64,000 bases of DNA from Amorphophallus konjac (taxonomy: Eukaryota; Streptophyta; Magnoliopsida; Alismatales; Araceae), in contig JAHNEJ010003545.1 in NCBI GenBank assembly GCA_022559845.1, positions 310,001 through 374,000 on the forward strand, in the 5' to 3' direction. Below the pieces are notes generated by a model. It ran no database searches and was not told the DNA's origin. It saw only the letters and a list, made by a program, of their open reading frames with translations. Position numbers and translations under genes: made by a program. Below, one piece after another: positions 19,225 through 32,900 of the stretch (position 1 is its first letter; every line of letters starts with the position of its first letter).

Positions 19225-21423
19225 TGTCACGCCCCGAGCGCGAGAAGGAACTCGGTACGCGTGACGAGTTTATATCATTCATGCCAATCAGAGCATAAGG
19301 AATTCGACCTTATAGATAGAGTGCGCAAAAGTAAAGATAATAAACCAAATCCTTTATTCGTTTATAATACCAACATCCAAAAGTATGATCATTACATAAT
19401 CCATTGATGACTAGGCTCAATAAAGGAAAAGTACAATAGTTGACTCAAGAAAGTAGAAAAGATATGACTAGATAACAACTCCAATGGTTGGAACGGCTCT
19501 ATGCTCTTCACTCATGTCCGTCCCCATCCGAATGAGTTTCGTCATCGGAGTTACCTGAAAAATAGGGGAAAAACTAGGGTGAGCGAACGCTCAGTAGGGA
19601 TTATATCTCAAGTACAAGCTTGCATTAAGTAAATTACATGTTGCATGAATGCAAGTATAGCTAGGCATGAACGCATGATAATGTCGAGAGTGGAGTAATG
19701 TAAATGTACTAACAAGATTTCAAGATAATCATGTGAAGTATATCAAGATAGTCAAGCATGTAATAACAAGTCATGTCATGTGAATTGGCTATTATAATAT
19801 CAAGTAAATAAATACCCATTTCGGGCCACGCAAGTCAAGTCAAGTACGAGTCATGGAATGTCAAAATCTAGCAAGTCATGCACTTCGGTGTAATGCCACA
19901 CCGTGATCAATCAACTCCCATGGGCACACGTACTTTCAGGTGCTCCTCCCAAGACCAGATCGGGCCCTATATGCACAAGCATTGAGTCATGTATATTTTT
20001 AGACATCCACTATAGTTACAACAAATATAGAGTTTCAAAGGAATAAACCATTGTAGGATGATAGGGTAGATTTTCAGGAATGAAGGAGTTCAAGGGCAGA
20101 ACTTGAACAAGTATGACACATCGTTAAACCTCATGAAAACCAAGATATGTCATGAAACTGGGTAATTGTCGTCCACTCAATCGCCATCAATTATAGAAAT
20201 AGTGCCCACTGTCTGGTCACTAATTCCTGTGAACGGTACATGCTCGATGAAATAGCGCCCAGGTTCAGGTCGCTAAATTAGTGAAATAAAGCCACTGGCC
20301 TGGCCACCAATTCCTCCTGGCACCCAAGTCATGGTCGCTAATTACTGACAGAGATAGACTTCTCAAAGAGGCTATGAGGGCTAAAGCATCACGTTTCTTC
20401 AGAGTGACATGACAAGTATAGGTTCCAGTGTTTTTATGGTATAACCTGCTTGGCTACCTTGAGGGAATCCAAGGCTAACGTAGACTTATGCAGGTCTCAA
20501 TGAAGATAGTACTAGTCCAAAGGAAGGAATATCCCATGAAAGGTCCAATCATCACCAAGAATTGAGTGTGTAATCGATAGAAACAAAACATGGACTCCAT
20601 CTACGGATGTGAGATGAGAGTGCCAAGTAAACCGGTGATATGGGTTAGAAACATGAGGAAACAGAGAGAGAATTGGCGTCCATTCATAGGTCGCTACATC
20701 CAGAAATAGTGGCTTCCTAAAAGGTCGCTCAATCTTATATTTACAGGAATCCAATTTAAATTACTAAGAATTAGCGACTCTATGACTGGGCGCTAATTCC
20801 TGTAATTTTCTAGAATCAACATAATTTAATTCTAATTGGCGACCGTTCACAACGGTGCCCAATCTTTAAATAATGTCTACTATCATGTCGCATAATCATA
20901 ATTTCCATATATTTCATTTTTACTAATTATTTTACCAATCAACGCCACCGTATATGGGCGGTCATTCTTTAAATAGCGACTATGTGACTGTCACTCATTC
21001 TTTGTTTGATGCTACGCATCGGACATATACAATCTTAGACACATGGTACTGTTCACAAACTTTGAGTTTACATAATCAGGAAAGTAAAGACATGAATAGA
21101 CAGAGAAAAATATCTGGAATCCAGGAACATGCTCATGCAATAATTTTAACGTCAGGTTACATAGATATTTAATTGTTAGCATGTAGTATTTATTAAATTA
21201 CACTAAAGGAATTAGCGACATGGCTAAGGTCGCTCATTAATGGGCGACCAGACTACTGTCGCAAATTAAGAATTTGCGACCCTCTGTGCCGTCGTTCATT
21301 AATGGGCGGCCAAAGATTGGTCGGTATTTTCATGCAGGCAGGAAAATTGTAAAACTGAAGATCATGGTCATAAAAATGAGATGTAATGATACTATTATGA
21401 TCAAATATGCATGATCTATGAGT

Positions 21424-24400
21424 TGGGTCCCACGGAGTGCAGTCGGATCTAAAAGGGGGGGTTGAATAGATCCTATTGATAATTATGGCCTATTTTAAAT
21501 CATGAACCCTAAATAGATAAATTACTCCTATAAATCAATAAAACACTTAGGCACATAGAGCAAGGGAATAGATAGGAGAGGAGCAAGTAATAATGTTAAA
21601 GCTCGATGCCCAGTTCAGACAGGTCGACACTCAGGGCAGTGATTATGTTGAAATTCCAACATTTGAGCTCCGACATACCAAAATGTGTCGACCCACCCAA
21701 CTCATGTCTTGACACTTTTAGCGCGGGTCACAGCACAGGTCGGCACACCTGTCAGTAAGGTCGACACTTCTTCAATAGGATCCAGCTATATAGTGATATG
21801 GGGTCAACACTTCAAGGTAGTGAGGTCAACACCTCTTGGCAAGGCATAATGCACAGGTCGACACTTCTTTATGAGCAAAAAGATCCAAAAGAGATGTAAT
21901 ACAATGAACTACAGAGATCTAAGACCAAAGTAGCTAAGTGTTAAATGACTTGTTTAGTGTGTGAGAGCTGTGGTGATTACTAGAGTGCATGAGTATCAAA
22001 CGAGGTGAATTCCCTTGGCAAAGGTTTCACCTTGGTACCTGTGTGCAAAGGTGCAACAGGAAACCCAAGGAGCTGATGCGGTTAAAGACACAGGAGAGAA
22101 AGCTGCTCACACAAATTATGACATACCCTTTGCTTGAAAAATGCTCCAAAGTGCCTATAAGCAAGAGTGCTGCAGACACTTGAGGAAACACACGTTAGCA
22201 ACGATGGTGAGGGGATCAGAATGTGACAATTTGTGCAAGTAGAACGCTTGAGTGTGTAGAGAAATTAAATAGCGAAGTATCACACGAACCTGTGAAATTG
22301 GGATAGAAGTTATAGAACAAGCGCATAATGAATACAACCCAGGACACAAGAATTTTAAGGTGGTTCGGTTGTTAGCTCACAACCTACGTCCACCCCACAC
22401 CAAACTCAGTGTGGCTTTCCGGTTGACACACAGCTTAAATCGCTGAGCTGCATAGCTTGCTTACACAGCTGAGCAACACAGCTTACTTTCAGCTGACAAA
22501 CAGCTGGAATCACCCAGAGGATCTGATCCTCTCTACCTCTGAAACCACAGAGGGAACCCGGTCCTTAAATAGGGGATCAGAAAAGCTAGATGTATTGATT
22601 ATAGATGAACCGTAACAAATCTAGGCTGAATACTGCAAGTGCAGTGAAGAAGAAATAGAGACAATGTAGACACCAGTTAAAAGATTGAATCAAGACAATG
22701 GAGCTGATGATTGTAGTTACAAGATTGGATCCAAGGATCCTTTTCTTCGAGTACAGGTAGACTACAGGGCTTGTCTTGTCTCTCAAGGCTACTCTCTCTT
22801 CTTCTTCTACTCTCACAGCACTGGACTATGGTAACCAACTACTGGGGCTGCTCTCACACTTTCTTAGGAGTGTTTTTCATTTTTGGTGGATGGTCTAGAG
22901 CGTGGCACTGTGTGGAGGTCAGTAGTAGTTTCTTCAGTTGAGGAAGCTTGGTATAAATAGGTAAAAACAAGTTGTAATGCCAGGAAAAAATGGCGCCAAG
23001 AAGTCTCTGATGGACCATTGCACTGGCTGTATTTTCCCTCCATAATTTTTCCTTGAAGCGTGTGTCAGGGTGAAGTGAGAGCTTGGAGTCTTCTAGGCAA
23101 GTTCCATGATCGACGGCGGCAACACCTGGAAGAAGGGACTGAGTCTTCTCATTTAGATGCTTGGAGATCTCGTCATTAAATGCTCCTATAGGCCTGCTAT
23201 CTTCCATTGACTGAGCCCAACTGCCAATACAAGGATAGGTACGATGGCAGACAGTGTTGAGGAGCAGATCAGATTTTCCTTTAGACAGCATCAGATATTC
23301 ACATTTAATCTCCCTCAAAAATTAGTCTTCTCATTCTGCACAGGTGTACTCTTCTGCGTACAAAGGCTGGTTGGACAGCCCATTGGTTGACAGCAAGACA
23401 ATGACAGACTGTTGAGTGTCCTATTCCCAGTAGCAGACAGTCTGGACAGGCAAACTGATAAGACTGACAACGCGGCAGACTGACGAGGCTCTTCCAGCTG
23501 GATTTCAGACAGAAATCATCTCCAAAAGGTAGACAAATGAGTGATAAGATGGTAGAGCAAGGGTCAGACCTTGGGACGTGGTCCAGACCCCAAAAACCTT
23601 AATTTTAATGATTTGTGGTTCCTTTTTCTCTCTTTGGATGGCCCACTGATTTGACAGTTTATTTGTTTGAGGATCTTTGGAAGAACAATGGTGTCGACCT
23701 CCTTCACGGTAAGTGTCGAGACATCCTTTGAATATCATGAAGGCCCACGACCGATGTGTCGAGACTTCTAAAGACAGTGTCGGGACATGTATGCTTGGTT
23801 CCAATATGTCATCAAGACTGTGTTGAGACAGCATCTAGCAATGTCGAGACATGTGAGCCATATGCAGGAATTATCACACGAGTGTGTCGACACTTTTCTG
23901 TTAGTGTGTCAAGACATCACTTGAAAGGTGTTGAGAACAACTTCTGCCAGTTTCATTCACGTTCTGGTTGAACCTAGATGTGTCAACACATATCTGTTAG
24001 TGTGTCGAGACATCCCTTGAACGGTCTCGAGGATGGCTTTTGCTTCAGCTGATTTCTTCTTGAGGTGTCGAGACAATTGTCAAATGTGTCGACACAAGCT
24101 TTATGTGTAGAGTTGTCATCCGAAGGTGTCGAGATATTTTCTTTCGAATTCAGCCTTGATTGGAGTATGCTCAAACCTTGATGTATGGACCTTGATCTAC
24201 TTACGTGCTCAGACCTTAGTTCATTTTCCTTGGCCATCTTTCTTATGCAGCCTAATGCCTCATCTGTGTGTCTTACTTGATTTCTTTCTATCCATGCAGA
24301 CACACTTTGTTGCCGGTGTGGGTTTGACCTGAAATGCATGAGTGTTTGTCGCTATCAACTGCATGTCAACCTATATTAATGAATCATAGTTAGACATCAT

Positions 24401-24491
24401 CGAAACAAAAGAATATTATACATAAGCCCAACATACATAGTCAGCCATCATCAAAACTCTGGAGTTACATAGTTTATACACTTGTCTAACA
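21424..24491 (-). repeat. 3' LTR of Sirevirus B
   Basis: Plus-strand ends TGGGTCCCACGG...GTCTAACA. Holds a G-run terminus (21457), the box TTTTAAGGTGGTTCGG...CCTACGTCCACCCC (22353-22396), an AGCTG cluster (22425-22515), a TATTTAAG promoter core near 22566 (minus), and about a dozen TGTCGAGACA / TGTCGACACA words at 23700-24140. Small open frames inside are compositional. Confidence 0.85.
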
Positions 24492-24505
24492 TTCTCCCCC
24501 TTTTT
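24492..24505 (-). other. Polypurine tract of Sirevirus B
   Basis: The minus strand reads AAAAAGGGGGAGAA directly before the 3' LTR. The same tract, followed by the same TTGATGATG neighbour (plus strand), occurs at 48524 and 63326. It primes plus-strand cDNA synthesis. Confidence 0.8.
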
Positions 24506-27500
24506 GATGATGTCAACTATGAGCTATGAGTCATTATGAGTATATTGAAAGTCAGAGATTAAAAGAATGTAATTGTGAATAAAAGCACAAAGGCCTTCAA
24601 TTGATTATCTCTCCAGATAATTTTCTCCCCACAAATTCTTAAGAAAGAATTCAAGACTTCTCCCCTATGCATTCCATAGTTAATGACACATACAATTCTC
24701 TCCCCCTTTGACATTATCAAAATATCATACTAGAGAGAATATGTGGCATAATTTGGAAGGTAGGAGTGAAGGAAATTACTGCACATTAAATATTGGAAAT
24801 TATGAGCACGGGATGTACAGTGTAAAAGAGATTTTGATACCTTGAGGGAACAACTTAAAGTGCAGCAACCTGAGATACCTTTCCGAAGATGCTTGAATCT
24901 CTCCTCCTATCGAATGCCAATTGATGGAAAGATATATTTTTCGTAGGCAAATTATGAGCAGGTATGATCACAAGCAGTGCAGTCAATATTCCAGAATTCC
25001 AAAAAATGGTGTGGAAATACATGCCAATGATTGTACACTTTTTAAAGTTGACAAGTAAACCAATGTGAACAACCAAACTTGCAAAGGTGGTTTTAGGACA
25101 ATCACCGAAGAGTGATATGGCCAAATATTAGAATCAATGGTATTGACCGATGGCGTGCCAAAGATAGTTGAAATTTGAAGGCATGGTTGTAGCAGCATGA
25201 TGTAATATTACAGTCAAGGAACACATTTTTAATTTCAGATTTTTCAAGATTTTTAGTGGTTTTCTATTTTTCAGACTTTTTGGATTTTCAATGCAATGAA
25301 TGGGACTTTTGTGGGTTTTCTATGCAAGATAAGTGTGTACACAGTGAAGAATGCAGTCCACCCAATTGCATGAAAAATTGAAACCAGTTGAGTTGAAGCC
25401 ATAGTGCCAATGATGCTAGGACTTATGGCAGATGTGCATGTATGATAATTCCAATTGTTATGTCCAGACTGTCTTCTAACAATGCTAGCAATGACTGATG
25501 CAAATATATTTCATGCAAGGTAAAAACCACAGAGCATCATAAAGTGATATTTCAAGAAGGAATGGCATGCTCTGACCATAAATGATAGGAATGTAATGAT
25601 TTCTAATGTTAGAAGTTATTAGAGAGCATTGATGCCATTTGACTAGAAAGGGCAAAGATCAGGGGATATAGAAATACAACTTGTCTCTATAGAAGATGAA
25701 GGTTCTTTAACCTGAGACCAAGTTCATAAATCAGAGTAATAGAATATTCAGAATTTTCAGTTATAGAACCCGAATGAACTAGCCCTTACACTTAGATTGG
25801 TTTAATGTTAATGAATTCTGGCCTACTCAGTAGAATCACATGACAATATTTGTATTCAAGTTTGATAGAGATGAACCAAAAATACATATCAACGACAGAT
25901 TAACCACCTCTTATCTTACTCATTCAAATCCATTGGCTCCTTTGAGAAAAATCTTACAAAGTATTGAAATTAAACAAGCATGAAGACAAAATGGTATTCT
26001 TGGACTATTGATGGATGTGCATTAAGCTTTTGCAATCTCAACCATAATATACATTGAGAACAGAAGAAGATTTTACGAGCAATTAAGTCTAGTGCATGCC
26101 TCATATCCGTAAGGACACACATTGTTTAGATGCAAGTATCCCTAGGTAATTGGTAAGACTGACTGTCATGCTTCAAATGGAACAGAGATAGCGTTGTCAC
26201 CTCATGACATATCGTTCCACATATTCTTGATGAAAGGACATGTTTCTCAATAACAAGCCATTGCTCTGCCTAATTATATAACATAGAACAAAGCAGAGTT
26301 AACAATGGCACTTCATGACATGCCTCATCTCAGTTCATTTATGAGGAGACATATTTCTTAGTGACCCAATGTCATTGCTCTGACAATTTTTGCCATTAGA
26401 AAACCCACAACAACAGATTGTTTAAAAACAATACATGGACAGAAGTTTCTCAATCATAATTGCCTTTGATCTTAAAATAAACTTTCAGATTACAGAAGGC
26501 ATAACTGGACAACACAAACATGAGAAGATGGTTTAAGTCTATTAAGCCCGATCATAAACATTTTCAAGATAGTTAGACATCAAGACACATGAAATCATTA
26601 AAGTTAAACCAAATTCATTCATGTTCGAGGTAGTCACAAATCTCTATAAAAGAAGATTCCTCTTACAGATTTACTTTGATAAACAGCCTTGATAGCAGAT
26701 AGAGAGACCTTCAAGAAGTTCAAGATAATTTGAGTCCAAGTTAAACTACAACAGAGATAGGCATTATGAAGCGGTGGATAGGTTCAAGAACATGAATTAA
26801 AAGTAGGAATTGGTGATGAACATTCCCCCTGAGGATGATGCACTGAGCTCAGACTGGAATGAAAAAGATATGTTCAACAAATGCAAGGAAGTGTCGACAC
26901 TTGGACAAAACTATGTCGACACTTGAGCTCAGACAGAGTGCAGTTTTCAGCCAGGCTGAACTGAGGGTTCGACCTGACAGGTTGTGAGGTCGACCAATCT
27001 GACAGTAGGGTAGAGTTTGGACTGATTTGTCATGAAAGACAAAGCCCCCCTGAAATGATGCAATCTATGCAAGGACGTCAGCAAAATGTAGAATGAAGCA
27101 TGCAGAATATGATGTTGACTCCCCCTGGTTCCATGCAAGGGTTGCAATGAAATGTGCAGCATATGACTTGAATGACTACACAATGTAGTAAAAGTGCTAC
27201 AAGATAATTATGCATTTTTGTGTTTCTCAAACATAATATGCAATGGAGTGTATGATGCCACAATATTATGCAATCATGGATTTTCTGAAATGCATTCTGA
27301 ATAGACATGCAAGTTGGTAAACCATGAAATGCAAGAACTCCCCCTGACTATGTGCATAGAGTGTCTGAGTACTGAGTGCATCACATGCAATGGAGTCAAT
27401 GCAATGAATTTGATAAATTATTCATATGAACATCAAGACTGTTCGAATGACGGGTTGACCTTTGGTACCTGGCGGAGAACTGAAGTCATAAGACCACCTC

Positions 27501-27772
27501 ACGCATGATGTGGGTTTCCAGACAGAAGTGATTTGTCCTTCTCCCAGCTTACCATTTTATATACCAAAAGGTCATGCTGAGTTGGGGTCCCTTGATTATG
27601 AAATGCATGATGTGGCATGAATTTTCAAGTTGATGCTCAAGGACAACAACACATCCATATGCAAGGACTACGATGCAAGCCTATTAAAAAAATATTTACA
27701 AACCTGTGCCTTGAGCGTTTAATCTTTTGACCATCCATTGTACAACTCCAAGGCACCCTACACTCAAAATTC
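24506..27772 (-). other. Non-coding 3' internal region of Sirevirus B with extra polypurine-like boxes
   Basis: No ORF with recognisable content. Plus-strand CTCCCCCT-type boxes occur near 24700 (CTCCCCCTTTGACAT), 26824, 27119 and 27339 (CTCCCCCTGACTATGTGC). The last is shared almost exactly with 50064 in the Sirevirus at 46.2 kb, where it lies about 315 bases beyond the end of pol. TGTCGACACTT words occur at 26890-26935. The region therefore corresponds to the post-pol 3' region, and the whole pol is missing between it and gag. Confidence 0.6.
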
Positions 27773-29832
27773 TCATTCAAAATTTTTTGGTACCCAAGCT
27801 TGCTTGGGTCCTTGTTGGTTAGCAGTAGTTCTGGAAATTGATCTTCTTTTCTTTATTCCCTTCTGGTCACCCACTCTCATCCAGGGACAATAATTGGATG
27901 TGTGTCCATATTCGCCACAATAGAAGCAACGCACAAGGTATTTACCATTTCTTCTTTGCACATATGCATGGTTCCATTGCGAGTGAGCATGTATACTGTC
28001 ATGTTGATTATGAGAGTAGCTCCTACCTCTCAGTTGCCAGCATTCCCGGATTGTGTGGCCAATCTTTCCACAGTGGTAACAGCAAGGAGGGTGATTTTTG
28101 TTGAACGCCATGGGGAGTGTCGACCTGTCCGAATGGAGGTATTGACTCTTCTGATTCCCCATGCGGTTCTGTGCAGAGTTCTGCTAGATACGTCCTCTGC
28201 CAGAGTTGACATGTCTTTTGCCCTTGATTTCAGCAGCAATTCCTGAATCCTTTCCTGCTCTTAGTTCATCATTATTTAAGGTGAGACAGTCATGTACAGT
28301 GTGATCAAGCATGCCACAATGAAAGCAATAAACATTCATTTTATGAGAGGCATGGTAGTCATCATGGCTTTTCCCGTTGTGCATGTCAAGACTACCAGAC
28401 TGGGGTTTCTATTTTTGCACGATAGCCTTCTCTTTCTGCTTACCGATGCGTTTTTAATTTTTCTGAGCATCATGCGGTGTTGGGAGGTGGTAAGAAGTGC
28501 TGGCTTCATTCTTACCCCTGACAGAAGTGATGTAGGCCTTGCTTCAAAAGAATTGTTGGCTTTTGGGTTTGTAACCCAAATCTCCCTCATGATGAATTAC
28601 CCTTGTTTCCAAGAGTCTATTCATGCTTTCCTTATCCTACAAACACTTAGACAGAGAGTCATTTATATCTTTGATTTCATTCTCCAATGAGGAGACGTGC
28701 AGCTCGGTTTCAGCAACGTCCTCCTCACACACAGCCAAATGCTCATTGAGCATGGCATTAACCCCCTTGTAGTTTTCAATCTCAATTTGAAGTTCATTCA
28801 ATTTTTCAGAATTGTCATGGGCAGTACCCTTGCCCTTCTCATGAATGGACAGTCTTTGAAGCAACATGTCGTTTTGTTCTTTTACCATTTTTATTTCTCC
28901 AATCAACCTTTCATCAGGGATTAGCTTGTCTGACATGGTTTGTTCATTAGAGGTTGATTTAGGTTAATTTGAAGTTGTCTTATGATTACTTCCAACCTAG
29001 TGATTTCAGCTTGAAGGATTCTATTTTCATCTGTTAGGCATGTAACGGTTTGTTTATTCACATCCAAGTCAGAGTTGAGAGTGTCATTTAGCTCTTTAAA
29101 AACTAAACAATTGTTACAGAAGGAACTTTCATTCTGACAGATTGGTTGGATTTTATGTTTTCGAACAGTCTCTTCCAACCTTATGATTTCATCCTGAAGG
29201 ATTTTGATTTCATCATTTAGACAAGTAATGTTTTGTTTGTGCAAATCCAAGTCAATGGTGAGAGTATTGTTTAGTTCTTCAAATCTGGAACAGTTTTCAC
29301 ATGCATGACTCTTACCTTGACTAATCTTCTTCAAGTCCTTTTTCATTCTTTTGTTTTCAGATTTCATCTTTTTGTATTGTTCAATCAACTGATCATATGC
29401 TTCCATAAGCTCTTCAAAAGTAAAGTCTTCAGAATCAGAGCTTACCTGCGATGAGGATGGATTGCTTAACTTCTCTAATCGGTCAGCCATAAGGCATTGA
29501 TACACTTGATCTTCTTTTTCATGGAAGTTCCTCAACACCTCCAGAGCTTGCTTAGATGGGTTGCAGTTAGACACAAGATCAAGTAATCTGTCAACAACCG
29601 CAGCTTTGATTAAATTGAGTGCAGCAAGGTTGTTGTTGTGTTTGGTCTTGTGTTCAGCTGACCATTCATTTGAATCTGATGGTAGCTCATTTGGACCAAT
29701 GTGTATAAGGTTCCACAATTATGGATCTGTGAATTTGACATAGTCGTACATTCCTCTCAGCCATATTGAAAATTTTGAACCATCATACATAGGAAGAGAA
29801 ACCAACGAGATATCTTCAACAGATGAAGCCAT
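27773..29832 (-). pseudogene. Sirevirus gag with coiled coils and three zinc knuckles
   Basis: Start ATG at 29832-29830 (MASSVEDISLVSLPMYDG, the usual Ty1/copia gag opening around FDG/YDG), about 60 bases after the PBS. An in-frame TAA follows after 37 codons. Then 29718-28921 gives a long helical, coiled-coil-rich part; a frameshift (28936), 28637, and further shifts follow. Knuckles: CFHCGMLDHTVHDC (~28330), CYHCGKIGHTIREC (~28070), CFYCGEYGHTSNYC (~27920). The frame ends ...QAWVPKNFE and stop, where a Sirevirus would run on into protease. Gag would form the particle. At least one early stop and several frameshifts make this copy dead. Confidence 0.75.
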
Positions 29833-29893
29833 TTACTCAAAAAGCACTGAGATCTTTCCCTGCAGATCGTAGGATCTAGGAATAGCAAAGATA

Positions 29894-29907
29894 GACTCTG
29901 ATACAAA
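29894..29907 (-). other. Primer binding site of Sirevirus B (mutated iMet type)
   Basis: The minus strand reads TTTGTATCAGAGTC, one mismatch from the start of TGGTATCAGAGTC, four bases inside the 5' LTR. It fixes the minus orientation. Confidence 0.65.
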
Positions 29908-29911
29908 TTCT

Positions 29912-32900
29912 TGGGTCCCACGGAGTGTAGTCAGATCTAAAAGGGGGGGGGGTTAAATAGATCCTATTGATAACTATGGCCTATTTTAAATCATGAACAC
30001 TAAATAGATAAATTACTTCTATAAATCAATAAAACACTTAGGCACACAGCGCAGGGGAATAGATAAGAGAGGAGCAAGTAATAATGTTAAAGCTCGATGC
30101 CCAGTTCAGACAGGTCGACACTCAGAGCAGTGATTATGTTGAAATTCCAGCATTTGAGCTCCGGCATACCAAAATGTATCGACCCATCCAACTCATGTCT
30201 TGACACTTTTACCGCGAGTCACAGCATAGGTCGGCATACCTGCCAGTAAGGTCGACACTTCTTCAGTAGGATCCAACTATATGAGCTGGGGTCAACACTT
30301 GAGGGCAGTGAGGTCAACACCTCTTGGAAAGGCACAATGCACATGTCGACACTTCTTTATGAGCAAAAAGATCCAAAAGAGATGTAATACAATGAACCAC
30401 ATAGATCTAAGACCAGAGTAGCTAAGTGTTAAATGACTTGCTTAGTGTGTGAAAGCTGTGGTGATTACAAAAGTGCATAAGTATCAAACGAGGTGAATTC
30501 CCTTGGCAAAGCTTTCACCTTGGTACCTGTGTGCAAAGGTGCAACAGGCAACCCAAAGAGCTGATGCGGTTAAAGACACAGGAGAGAAAGTTGCTCACAC
30601 AAATTATGACATACCCTTTGCTTGAAAAATGCTCCAAAGTGCCTATAAGCAAGAGTGCTATAGACACTTGAGGAAACACACGTTAGCAATGATGGTGAGG
30701 GGATCAAGATGAGACAATTTGTGCAGGCAGAACACTTGAGTGTGTAGAGAAATTAAATAGCAAAGTATCACATGAACCTATTAAATGGGGATAGAAGTTA
30801 TAGAACAAGCTCACAATGAATACAACACAAGACACAAGGATTTTAAGGTGGTTCGATTGCTAGCTCACAACCTACGTCCACCCCACACCAAACTCGGTGT
30901 GGCTTTCTGACTGACACACAGCTTGAACCACGGAGCTGCACAGCTTGCTTACACAGCTGAGCAACATAGCTTGCTTACACAGTTGAGCAACCCAGCTTGC
31001 TTTTAGCTGACTAACAGCTGGAATCACCCAGAGGATCTGATCCTCTCTACCTCTGAAACCACAGAGGGAACCTGGTCCTTAAATAGGGGATTAGAAAAGC
31101 TAGATGTATTGATAATAGACGAACCGTAACAAATCGAGGCTGAATACTGCAAGTGCAGTGGAGAAGAAATAGAGACAATGTAGACACAAGTTAAAATATT
31201 GAATCAAGACAACGGAGCTGATGATTGCAGTTACAAGATTGGATCCAAGGGTCCTTTTCTTCGAGTACAGGTAGACTGCAGGGCTTGTCTTCTCTCTCAA
31301 GGCTGCTCTCTCTTCCTCTTCTACTCTCACAGCACTGGACTATGTCAACCAAGTGATGGGGCTGTCTCACACTTTCTTAGGAGTGTTTTCCTTTTTGGTG
31401 GATGGTCTAGAGGGTGGCACTGTGTGGAGGTCAGTAGCAGTTTCTTCAGTTGAGGAAGCTTGGTATAAATATGTAAAAACAAGTTGTAATGCCAGGAAAA
31501 AATGGCGCCAAGAAGTCTCTGATGGACCATTGCACCGGCTGTATTTTCCCTCCATAATTTTTCCTTGAAGCGTGCGTCAGGGTGAAGTGAGAGCTTGGAG
31601 TCTTCTAGGCAAGTTCCATGATCGATGGTGGCAGCACCTGGAAGAAGGGATCGAGTCTTCTCATTTAGATGCTTGGAGATATTGTCATTAAATGCTCCTA
31701 TAGGCCTGCTGTCTTCCATTAGCTGAGCCCAGCTGCCAGTAAAAGGATAGGTACGATGGCAGATAGTGTTAAGGAGTATATCAGATTTTCCTTTAGATAG
31801 CATCAGATATTCACATTTAATCTCCCTCAGAAAATCAGTCTTCTCATTCTACATAGGTGTACTCTTCTACGTACAATGGCTGGTTGGACAGCCCTTTGGT
31901 CGACAGCAAGACAATGACAGACTGCTGAGTGTCCTATTCCCAGCAGCAGACAGTCGGGACAGTCAAACTGATAAGACTGACAACGCGGCAGACTGACGAG
32001 GCTCTGCCAGCTAGATTTCAAATAGAAATCATCTCCAGAAGGTAGACAAATGAGTGATAAGATGGTACAGCAAGGGTCAGACCATGGGACGTGGTCCAGA
32101 CCCCAAAAACCTTAATTTTAATGATTTGTAGTTCCTTTTTCTCTCTCTGGATGGCCAACTGATTTGACAGTTTATTTGTTTGAGGATCTTTGGAAGAACA
32201 AGGGTGTCGACCTCCTTCGAGGTAAGTGTCGAGACATCCTTTGAATATCATGAATGCTCACGACCGATGTGTCGAGATTTCTCAAGACAGTGTCAGGACA
32301 TGTGTGCTTGGTTCCAAGATGTCATCCAGACTGTGTTGAGACAACATCTAGCAATGTTGAGACATGTGAGCCATATGCAGGAATTATCACACGAGTGTGT
32401 CGACACTTTTCTGTTAGTGTGTCGAGACATCCCTTGAAAGGTGTTGAGAACAGCTTCTGCCAGTTTCATACACGTTCTGGTTGAACCTAGATGTGTCGAC
32501 ACATATCTGTTAGTGTGTCGAGACATCCCTTGAACGGTCTCAAGGTTGACTTCTGGTTCAGTTATTTTCTTCTTGTGGTGTCGAGACAATTGTCAGATGT
32601 ATCGACACAAGCTTTATGTGCAGAGTTGTCATCCGAAGGTGTCGAGATATTTTCTTTCGAATTCAGCCTTGAATGGAGTATGCTCAGACCTTGATGTATG
32701 GACCCTGATCTACTTATGTGCTCGGACCTTAGTTCATTTTCCTTGGCCATCTTTCTTATGCAGCCTAATGCCTCATCTGTGTGTCTTACTTGATTTTTTT
32801 CTATCCTTGCAGACACACTTTGTTGCCGGTGTGGGTTTGACCTGAAATGCATGAGTGTTTGTCGCTATCAAGTGCAGGTCAACCTATGTTAATGAATCAT

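Noticed and set aside
19225..21420. Reading the left block as an LTR with its partner at 33010-33880
   Set aside because: The two blocks do not resemble each other. With TTACT on the outer sides only and CTATG near the inner borders, they are two halves of one LTR split by Sirevirus B.
22854..23318. 154-codon minus-strand ORF, similar to one at 31345-31803
   Set aside because: Its recurrence reflects duplication of the LTR itself. The frame is different in length and there is no domain.
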